Below, in pieces: positions 1 through 5,298 of a DNA stretch of 5,387 nucleotides. The notes under the pieces were generated by a model. The model was not told the DNA's origin, did no database searches, and saw only the letters and a program-made list of their open reading frames with translations. Origin of the DNA: Planctomycetota bacterium (GTDB taxonomy: Bacteria > Planctomycetota > UBA1135 > GCA-002686595); the NCBI GenBank assembly GCA_016764635.1, contig JAESRM010000147.1, forward strand, positions 2,304 to 7,690, in the 5' to 3' direction. The translations under genes were made by a program, and so were the position numbers. Numbering within the stretch: position 1 is the first letter of the stretch; every line of letters starts with the position of its first letter.

Positions 1-7
1 TCCGCAT

Positions 8-76
8 CATGCTCGCCCCTCAGCTCGCTATGCCTTCCCGCCCATCCCCCGAGACTGCCCCTTTGGAATTCCTTCC
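8..76. repeat. 69-bp dispersed direct repeat, copy 1
   Basis: This stretch aligns without gaps to 4005-4073 with 57 of 69 bases matching by my count. The best-preserved blocks are CTCAGCTCGCT, CCTTCCCGCCCATCCCCCG and the TTTGGAA..CCTTCC end. Similarity stops after 76. The window starts too close to show whether it extends further left. Read on the plus strand from ATG at 9 it gives a 25-residue frame ending at 86; the other copy gives a 23-residue frame. All amino-acid-changing differences and no silent ones separate the two frames, so a conserved peptide is not supported. It is best regarded as an intergenic repeat or two diverged remnants of one sequence. Its function is unknown. Confidence 0.7.
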
Positions 77-305
77 CACTGGATAAACGGTGTAATTCAG
101 TGAGTCCAGAGGGAGCGCTCCCACCGGCCGACCCGTATTGGGGGTTCCTTGGATAGTGCCCCGCATTGGGAGAGTGCATCCCCTTGGACTGGGTTTGGTT
201 GGCCGTTTCGCTAGCACCGTCCGAGGGATGGGATGGTTGGATTCAGCTTATTCAGAAGAGACCCCAGGCGGGGCGATTCAGAAGGACAACCAATCAGGTT
301 CACCT
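77..305 (+). promoter_or_regulatory. Upstream region of the chemoreceptor gene
   Basis: This non-coding stretch precedes the chemoreceptor. It contains a perfect 12-bp palindrome, GGGAGCGCTCCC at 111-122, which could be an operator half-site pair or a chance dyad. I found no convincing -35/-10 pair. A weak AGG at 296-298 lies seven bases before the ATG at 306 and is the only Shine-Dalgarno-like sequence. The chemoreceptor frame is open back to an ATG at 138, but the added 56 residues have no family resemblance and would bury the first membrane helix, so the stretch is treated as leader. Confidence 0.4.
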
Positions 306-1925
306 ATGCGTATCAAAACCAAACTCATCCTTCTTGTAATCACTCCTATCCTCGGAACCACCGCTCTGGTGGGCGTGGGGTACGACCAGTTAGGCGACAT
401 GCGGGAGACCAACCGCCACTTGGCGGAAGATAAGTTCGGCACGCTTGTGCAGACGGATCTCCCTCGCTTGGAGTTACTGTATGGGAGCATCGCTCTTTTG
501 CTCAACGGCGACCGTGATGCCTATCAAGTGCTGCAAGCTGAATTGCAGGCAATGGATGGCGCGGAAGGGGCAGACTTTGAAGCGCTGGTCAGTCAAAGTG
601 CAAGCAACTTGGACCAGGTCCATGAGCGGATCTTGAAAGGCAGCGAGTCACTGCCACCCTCCGCAATAAGCCTTCGGGATGACTTTGAAAAGCAATATGG
701 CACATGGAGGCAACTCCACCTTTCGAACCTAGAAGCGGCGAAGGTCGATCTAGAAAAGGCTCTGGCTGGAGTACCCGCTTCTCTAGAAGCCTTCGAAACC
801 ATGAGGCACACCATTGACCTCATGCAGGAAGCGCAAGAGAACGGTATCACCGAATCTCTAGCGCAAGTTCAGGCCACCCAGGAAGAGACGCAAGTCCTAG
901 CCACGGAAGCGTCGGCAAGCGCAGTCTCCACGATGCGTGGTTTTCTTCTCTTTGGTCTGATCATAGCTCTGACTGCGATCATTGGCGGCGTGGCTCTTTC
1001 TAGAACGATCCTGCGACCCATCTCCACCCTGCTTGGCCGCTTCCAGGACATTGCAGAGGGAACCGGAAACTTGACCCACCGCGTGGATGAATCCTCCAAG
1101 GATGAATTTGGCGAACTCGGCCAGGCGTTTAACACGTTCCTCAAAAAGTTAGAGACCCTGGTCGGCCACATTCGGACTGGATCTCTAGAAATCAGCGGCA
1201 ACACCGCCGAACTGACCAGCACCAGTGAGAGCTTGGCAAACAGCTCCATCGATCAAGCGAAGCACCTGTCGCACATCATGGAATCCACTACGGAGGTCAC
1301 GGACATGACCAACAAAACCTCCAAATCTGTCGAAGAGGCAGCTGCACTCTTTGAACGTGCAACCGAGTCCATCAAGCGCGGCCACGAACGCACCGAGGAA
1401 ATGATGATCGCCATGGACGAGATCACCGCATCTTCCGTTGAGATCGCCAAGATCAGTGAACTGATCGATGCTTTCGCCTTCCAGACCAACCTATTGGCAC
1501 TCAACGGTTCGGTTGAGGCTGCCCGCGCTGGAGAGGCCGGCAGGGGATTCGCCATCGTTGTGGATGAGGTCCGGAACCTCTCACAGAGCAGTGCTCAGGC
1601 GTCGAGCGATGCCGGCGAAAGAGTTCGGGAATCAACTTCGAGAACCCAAAGAGGCGCTGCATTGGCGAAGGAAGTGCAAGACTTGCTGATCGAAGTCATG
1701 GATAGCACGACCGAAACCAGCAAGCTCATGCGCGAAATCCTCGACTCTACTGGAATTCAAGCGGAACGAATCGGCGAAGTGAACCAGGCCGTGCACAGCT
1801 TGGACTTGACGGTTCAGCACAACGCTGCCAGCGCGGAAGAGTTGGCGGCTTCAGCCCGAACCACGTCCTCAATGGTGAGCAAACTGGACTCCCAGGTGGC
1901 CCAATTCCACTCTGCAGGTTCGTGA
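306..1925 (+). CDS. Methyl-accepting chemotaxis protein (transmembrane chemoreceptor)
   Basis: This 539-residue chemoreceptor sits in the inner membrane and should pass ligand signals to the CheA/CheW kinase complex. A short positively charged start (MRIKTK) leads into TM1 (about 7-27). Next come a largely helical periplasmic sensor of about 180 residues (28-210), which looks like a four-helix bundle, and TM2 (about 212-233). A HAMP linker (about 234-287, with RPIS and DEFGELGQAFN) is followed by the cytoplasmic signalling domain. The hairpin tip is clear: FQTNLLALNGSVEAARAGE, residues 392-410. Spacing from the tip to the C-terminal methylation-type motif (NAASAEELAAS, about 506-516) matches the 36-heptad class as I remember it. 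Departures from consensus are NGS for NAA after LLAL, VVVDEV for VVADEV, and LSQSSA for LAQRSA. There is no C-terminal CheR-binding pentapeptide. ATG at 306 is chosen because it directly precedes TM1. The ligand is not predictable, and no other che gene is nearby. Confidence 0.95.
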   Translation: MRIKTKLILLVITPILGTTALVGVGYDQLGDMRETNRHLAEDKFGTLVQTDLPRLELLYGSIALLLNGDRDAYQVLQAELQAMDGAEGADFEALVSQSASNLDQVHERILKGSESLPPSAISLRDDFEKQYGTWRQLHLSNLEAAKVDLEKALAGVPASLEAFETMRHTIDLMQEAQENGITESLAQVQATQEETQVLATEASASAVSTMRGFLLFGLIIALTAIIGGVALSRTILRPISTLLGRFQDIAEGTGNLTHRVDESSKDEFGELGQAFNTFLKKLETLVGHIRTGSLEISGNTAELTSTSESLANSSIDQAKHLSHIMESTTEVTDMTNKTSKSVEEAAALFERATESIKRGHERTEEMMIAMDEITASSVEIAKISELIDAFAFQTNLLALNGSVEAARAGEAGRGFAIVVDEVRNLSQSSAQASSDAGERVRESTSRTQRGAALAKEVQDLLIEVMDSTTETSKLMREILDSTGIQAERIGEVNQAVHSLDLTVQHNAASAEELAASARTTSSMVSKLDSQVAQFHSAGS

Positions 1926-2004
1926 ATCAGGGTTCATGGGATAGACCCTGAAGCAACGACTTGACCCGGTCAAAACCTTCAATGGGTGGCTCGGGTTATC
2001 TGAC

Positions 2005-2052
2005 GCAGAGGCCATGGAAGCATGCCGTTTGCTCCCATGGCCTCTGCCATTT
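2005..2052 (+). terminator. Long hairpin after the chemoreceptor gene, candidate terminator
   Basis: The arms 2005-2017 (GCAGAGGCCATGG) and 2035-2047 (CCATGGCCTCTGC) are perfectly complementary over 13 bp. After one mismatch, a further 3 bp (2019-2021 with 2031-2033) close a 9-nt loop. The hairpin is followed by CATTTATT, a poor U tract, so intrinsic termination is plausible but not certain. It lies 80 bp past the chemoreceptor stop and before the lipoprotein gene, so it probably separates two transcripts. A smaller 7-bp stem (1927-1933 with 1945-1951) just after the stop codon has no U tract. Confidence 0.5.
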
Positions 2053-2217
2053 ATTGGGTAAGTGGGGAGTCGGAGGCGGCGCTCGGGCAGGATCCGAAGC
2101 CACTGCCCCATTGACTGTGGTGATTCGGTATCCTGGGGAAAAACCGAAGGGCTACGACTATTAGTTTCGTTTTTCGAACTAGGGTCAGGCGCTTACCTGT
2201 TACCACCCCAACAAGCC
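2053..2217 (+). promoter_or_regulatory. Upstream region of the lipoprotein gene
   Basis: This non-coding stretch should hold the promoter of the following gene. TTGACT at 2111-2116 looks like a -35 box, but no good -10 sits at 16-18 bp; TATCCT at 2129 is only 12 bp away. A 6-bp stem (TTCGGT 2124-2129 with ACCGAA 2143-2148) is the only other structure seen. No Shine-Dalgarno sequence precedes the ATG at 2218; the bases before it are CACCCCAACAAGCC. I recognise no riboswitch. Confidence 0.25.
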
Positions 2218-3504
2218 ATGAAACTCTTACGCCCCGCGCTGATTTGCGCATTCAGTGCAACCCTTGTCACGACCTCGTGCCAGAGCGGCTACACTCCGCC
2301 CAGTACGAAATCTCACAGCACCCTCGATGATTGCAAGGACCACAATCACCTTGGTTATACGGGAGCCCAATCGGGATCGGATCTAGGGCGGGCCTTAGAT
2401 CGGGACTTGCAGGCTGGAGAAGGCGCCACGGCTTTTTGTGGCTTGGAGCAATTCGTTCAAGACCACCTGCTGGCGCGTTCGGCCACTTGGGCGCACAGCG
2501 TCTTGAAAGAGGTGCGGCCCGTGACCCGCTTTCAATTCGCCAATCAAAGCCGTTACCTGGTGGGTGTTAAGGAACTCGAGGTGCGCCTCGCCCGCGAAGC
2601 TGGCACGGATTTGAGCTCGGCATATACCGCAGCGCGTCACCGCGACTATGCCCGATTGCGCTCGATGCTCGAGTCGAAGCAGGGCTTGCTGCACCCCGAA
2701 ACCGTTGCGATGGACAGCGAGCTGCGACCCCATGCCGCACTCTTTGCATCGTTGGTGGCCTACGACGAGTTCTCAAGGAATCCCGAGGCCTCCATCGAAG
2801 ACGTAAATCGGCTTTTCTCTGGCCTGGCTCAAGCCCGTGAAGAGCTGGGTCAATCCCACTCCTCCGAAGGAATGTTCATGGCGGATGTGGCCTGGGCTCA
2901 AGCGCTTGAGCAACAGGGAGACCATGACGCCGCCGGTGAAATTTGGTTGCGTATCACAAAATCAAACTACTGGACTCAAACACCGGTACCTGTTCGGAAC
3001 GCCATCGCAGCCCGCATCACCTCGTACACGGCGCGGCTTCGCAATGCTCTCGCCGTACAACTCGAGAACGAGCGCCGCGCAGAGTTGGCCTTCCAGGCTC
3101 TAGCCTATGAAGCCAAAGCGAACGTTATCTCAACCCAGCAGCAGGAGTTGGCCGGACAGGTCGCACGAGATCGTCACGAGGCTCAAACAGGTCTGCAGGA
3201 TTTGCAAGTCCAATACGCTCGCTATCAGGAACACACAGCAAGTCTGGAAACCAAGCACAGCGCTTTTTCCGCGTGGGCGATTCAAGCGAACAACGACACG
3301 CAAGCCGAACTGGAGCGACTCAAGGATCAAGATACAACCCTGGAGAAGAGTCTAGAAGAGATGGTGTACCTGAACGGTCCGCCCTCGGATGCCACATCGC
3401 AAGCTAAGCCGGCCATTGATGTCTTGTCCTGGTTTGCGGACTCTGCGACGGCAGCGAGCGCTCTGTCGCGATTCCTCCCCAAGCGCCTGCGTTTCCGCTT
3501 GTAG
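2218..3504 (+). CDS. Predicted lipoprotein/envelope protein with C-terminal coiled coil
   Basis: I do not recognise the family of this 428-residue protein. The first 20 residues form a signal peptide (MKLLRPALICAFSATLVTTS) followed by Cys21. The lipobox-like TTSC is atypical because it lacks Leu at -3, so lipidation is likely but not certain; otherwise the protein would be exported. Residues about 22-60 are Ser/Thr/Gly-rich and resemble a flexible tether. Residues about 60-280 are predominantly helical, with a TPR-like stretch near 221-248 (ADVAWAQALEQQGDHDAAGE). Residues about 282-385 are rich in Glu, Gln, Arg, Ala and Leu and read as a long coiled coil. The tail (400-428) ends in a basic RLRFRL. 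ATG 2218 is chosen because the signal peptide begins there, although the frame opens at 2062. The protein may act as an envelope scaffold, but this is only inferred from its architecture. A strong terminator follows. Confidence 0.8.
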   Translation: MKLLRPALICAFSATLVTTSCQSGYTPPSTKSHSTLDDCKDHNHLGYTGAQSGSDLGRALDRDLQAGEGATAFCGLEQFVQDHLLARSATWAHSVLKEVRPVTRFQFANQSRYLVGVKELEVRLAREAGTDLSSAYTAARHRDYARLRSMLESKQGLLHPETVAMDSELRPHAALFASLVAYDEFSRNPEASIEDVNRLFSGLAQAREELGQSHSSEGMFMADVAWAQALEQQGDHDAAGEIWLRITKSNYWTQTPVPVRNAIAARITSYTARLRNALAVQLENERRAELAFQALAYEAKANVISTQQQELAGQVARDRHEAQTGLQDLQVQYARYQEHTASLETKHSAFSAWAIQANNDTQAELERLKDQDTTLEKSLEEMVYLNGPPSDATSQAKPAIDVLSWFADSATAASALSRFLPKRLRFRL

Positions 3505-3555
3505 CTAGAAAGGGCCTAGGGCTTGCGCTTCAAACTAGGTTGCACAACTCAAGAT

Positions 3556-3587
3556 AGATCCCGGACCGACTGGTCCGGGATCTTTCT
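3556..3587 (+). terminator. Rho-independent terminator after the lipoprotein gene
   Basis: Two perfectly complementary 12-nt arms, AGATCCCGGACC (3556-3567) and GGTCCGGGATCT (3572-3583), enclose the loop GACT. TTCT follows, extending the Ts at the end of the stem. It lies about 50 bp past the lipoprotein stop codon. The minus-strand remnant at 3596-3916 converges on it, so it could serve both directions, although the U tract is weaker on the minus strand (ATCTT). Confidence 0.85.
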
Positions 3588-3595
3588 GATTGGGG

Positions 3596-3916
3596 TCAAA
3601 GCCGACAGTCGTGGGTCTCTGAATGCGACCCCGCAAGTCCTGCATGGATCGCGTGGCTCGATCTTCCATGAACCGTTCGGAGGTCAATTCTCACCCGTGG
3701 TTTCTTCAAATCTGTCACTGGGACTTCCGCTTGGTTGTCGAAGTCATCGTTACCAGCGGCCTTTGTTCCGACATAGAAGTCGAGTTCGGTTTGCACCATC
3801 CCGCGGTTGCGCCGGAAGAGCATCTCGCGCTGATCTGGCCACTTGAGCAAAAGGGTGTCCGGGTCCGGAACTCTGACTTCGAAGCGCTGGGTCCCGGCTT
3901 CAACCCTATGGCCCCA
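3596..3916 (-). pseudogene. Probable 3' remnant of an unrecognised gene
   Basis: The frame is open for 106 residues between TGA at 3917-3919 (upstream in this orientation) and TGA at 3596-3598. It has protein-like composition, with a beta-rich start (QRFEVRVPDPDTLLLKWPDQ) followed by REMLFRRNRGMVQTELDFYVG, DDFDNQAEVPV and RVRIDLRTV. The third codon positions are rich in G and C, which supports coding more than either overlapping plus-strand frame does. No start codon lies before the well-formed part: the only ATG at its front (3848-3850) begins inside it and has no ribosome site, and the frame upstream is blocked. I therefore read it as the C-terminal end of a gene that lost its 5' part. The last 20 or so residues (HAIHAGLAGSHSETHDCRL) look less ordered. 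A complete short gene starting at 3850 (84 residues) remains possible. I cannot name a family. Confidence 0.5.
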
Positions 3917-4004
3917 TCATCAAATCCTGCCCCTTAAGCCCCTTCCCACTGCCCATCCTCTCTCCCTGCGACCCCATTGCGTACCCGGTCCCTACAATCG
4001 ACCC
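3917..4004. other. Pyrimidine-rich intergenic stretch
   Basis: No gene is apparent here. The plus strand is rich in C and T. TACAAT at 3993-3998 resembles a -10 box about 8 bases before the ATG at 4006, but there is no clear -35 element. Confidence 0.4.
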
Positions 4005-4073
4005 CATGCTCACCTCTCAGCTCGCTGCTCCTTCCCGCCCATCCCCCGGAAATTTGCCTTTGGAACTCCTTCC
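4005..4073. repeat. 69-bp dispersed direct repeat, copy 2 (probable IS target flank)
   Basis: This is the partner of 8-76, in the same orientation, with 57 of 69 bases matching and no gaps. Similarity breaks exactly after CCTTCC at 4073; the next bases ATGAGAAGG have no counterpart after position 76. A break of this kind is expected where a mobile element has inserted, and here the adjacent sequence is the 3' side of an IS110-family element. The repeat is therefore read as one flank of the target site. A short plus-strand frame from ATG 4006 (23 residues, ending at 4077) spans it, but there is no evidence that it is translated. Confidence 0.65.
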
Positions 4074-4383
4074 ATGAGAAGGCCCCTTCCTGTCAAGGTA
4101 CACCGTTTGGTTTTTTGCGATTCTGTTGAGTTGTCGTGAGTGGATCGAGTGACGATTTCCGCCTTGCTTCCATGCGCACTCGGTGGTGGTCACTTCCGTG
4201 ACCCGGCGCTTGATGAGGTCCGCCCAGCTGGGTGCTGCTATCTATCCAACGACCTCTGCGCCCCGAAGGGGGTTCGGCCAAGACCAGAGAATATTCTTGG
4301 CTCGCAGTTACCCGGACTGGGCGGTTTTCGTCTTTCGAATTGCTCTCACGGTTTACTTGTTTGTTTGATCCGTAGACCAACTT
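4074..4383 (-). ncRNA. Candidate bridge/seek RNA region in the IS 3' non-coding end
   Basis: In the IS1111 group of IS110 elements the guide RNA that pairs with donor and target DNA is encoded in the 3' non-coding end. This roughly 310-nt stretch lies in that position and is full of local stems. These include GGTCAC/GTGACC at 4188-4203, which on the minus strand closes the GNRA loop GGAA. GAGGTC (4215-4220) pairs with GACCTC (4251-4256) around a palindrome CCCAGCTGGG (4223-4232). CCCC/GGGG pair at 4261-4271, and GCCAAGA (4277-4283) pairs with TCTTGGC (4295-4301). The RNA ends and guide loops cannot be assigned from sequence alone. Assignment rests on position and structure, not on a recognised covariance model. 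Confidence 0.45.
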
Positions 4384-5082
4384 TCAGGCACACGCCACCT
4401 TGCTTGGGACCCTGCCAGTTGTGTTTTTCAGTGGTTCGTACACTTGCCCCGTTCTCCAGAGGACATGCAGCGGTACTGCCAGCTTCATCGCCGTCGCGAT
4501 CACAGCCTTCTTCTTGGCCGCCTTCGCCCCTCGCGACGCTAGGCTCAGGCCCCACGTGCGCAAGTCGGATTCCTTTCCTTTGGCGCTCAGCATCTGTTGC
4601 GCGCACTGCACCAAAAGTCGTCGCATGTCCCTATTGCCCGCTTTGGTGATACGCATTTCGGGGTCGCGGACACCTGACTGCTTGCGCCTACTCACCAGCC
4701 CAAAGCAAGTCGCCACATCCCGGCTTTTCTTGATTCGAAATGGATCTTCCACGGTCAATACGAATCGTAGTGCCGTATGCAATCCTACGCGATCCACCTG
4801 GCGCAATACCTGCGTCACCGGGTACACCTCTTCAGCGAGGCGTTCGAGTTCGGTGTCAATCACTTTGATCTGCTTGTCAACATCGCCAAGCAGGTCAAGA
4901 ATAGGATCCAAAGCAATCTTCAATTCCTCGGGCACTTGCTCACGCGCCCACTCGTGAAAGTACGCAGCGCCGCGCGTGCCCGGCTTTGCGCCAATTGATT
5001 TCATCTGCCCACGAACATGGTTGATCAGCGTAGTCCGCGTGGCGACCAACATGTCCCTGGATCGTGCCTTGCCCAAACGCAG
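4074..5082 (-). mobile_element. Truncated IS110-family (IS1111-like) insertion sequence
   Basis: The recognisable element consists of a C-terminal transposase portion (4384 to about 5082) and a 3' non-coding part (4074-4383), read on the minus strand. The right boundary is inferred from the end of repeat similarity at 4073. Next to it is an imperfect palindrome, GAAGGCCCCTTC at 4078-4089, and then TTGACA on the minus strand near 4091-4096, which I associate with the right ends of this group. The left part, including the first transposase domain and left terminus, is absent: similarity stops around 5080 and an unrelated inverted-repeat element lies beyond. IS110-family elements make no target duplication, so none is expected. 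The copy should not move on its own. Confidence 0.7.
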
Positions 5083-5117
5083 TACCCAGTCGAACGCAGT
5101 ACCCAATGCAGTACCCA
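5079..5117. repeat. Three short direct repeats of GCAGTACCCA
   Basis: GCAGTACCCA occurs at 5079-5088, 5096-5105 and 5108-5117, and CAGTACCCA again at 5241-5249. The first and third copies continue as GTCG, matching the outer end of the 34-bp inverted repeat that begins at 5109. The cluster sits exactly where transposase similarity fades. It looks like partial copies of the element's end, produced by repeated insertion, slippage or imperfect deletion. Confidence 0.7.
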
Positions 5118-5298
5118 GTCGGGACAACTTCGATCGTTTATCCCGCAACCCCAGCCCCTCCCCCTCCCGATCAGTCTCTACACATGAGATAACACGACAA
5201 GCAAAATCAGACGGAGTGAGAGAATGGCACCACACCACGACAGTACCCACTAAGCCCTGCCTCCGATAAACGATCGAAGTAGTCCCGACTGCGTACTG
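5109..5298. mobile_element. 190-bp MITE-like element with 34-bp inverted repeats
   Basis: The left arm 5109-5142 (beginning CAGTACCCAGTCGGGACAAC) and the reverse complement of the right arm 5265-5298 match at 32 of 34 positions. The arms enclose a 122-nt interior with no convincing gene. Long, nearly perfect terminal repeats around a short non-coding centre are typical of MITEs moved in trans by a related transposase, or of paired repeat elements such as REPINs. No target-site duplication is visible, so exact ends and insertion mechanism are uncertain. The arms could also fold into one large hairpin if transcribed. It lies just upstream of the truncated IS110 transposase, so its arrival or a deletion at its edge probably removed the IS left end. 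I cannot assign it to a named family. Confidence 0.6.
5149..5168 (-). other. Putative G-quadruplex motif
   Basis: The plus strand has runs of 4, 4, 5 and 3 cytosines separated by AG, T and T. The minus strand therefore has four G-runs of at least three with loops of one or two bases, which satisfies the usual G-quadruplex pattern. It lies inside the inverted-repeat element near its left arm. Folding is predicted from pattern only. Confidence 0.5.

Noticed and set aside
9..86. Conserved small peptide encoded by the 69-bp repeat (25 and 23 residues)
   Set aside because: Both copies stay in frame because there are no gaps, but every codon difference changes the amino acid. This is not the pattern of selection on a peptide.
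85..94. AAACGGTGTA at 85-94 and its reverse complement at 4099-4108, near both repeat copies
   Set aside because: A 10-nt match with no extension on either side is likely chance and does not show that a second IS end lies next to copy 1.
138..305. N-terminal extension of the chemoreceptor to the ATG at 138
   Set aside because: The 56 extra residues show no family features and would precede a normal signal-anchor (MRIKTKLILLV) that starts at 306.
2062..2217. N-terminal extension of the lipoprotein frame
   Set aside because: A clear signal peptide begins at 2218; the 52 residues before it are basic, unordered and unlike coding sequence.
3523..3937. Plus-strand frames at 3523-3846 and 3623-3937
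   Set aside because: The minus-strand frame 3596-3916 has much better amino-acid composition and third-position bias; the plus frames also run through the terminator or the non-coding stretch.
4140..4957. Plus-strand open frames opposite the IS element (4140-4649 and 4400-4957)
   Set aside because: They overlap the transposase or the structured 3' end on the other strand, are rich in Ser, Arg and Cys, and carry no recognisable domain.
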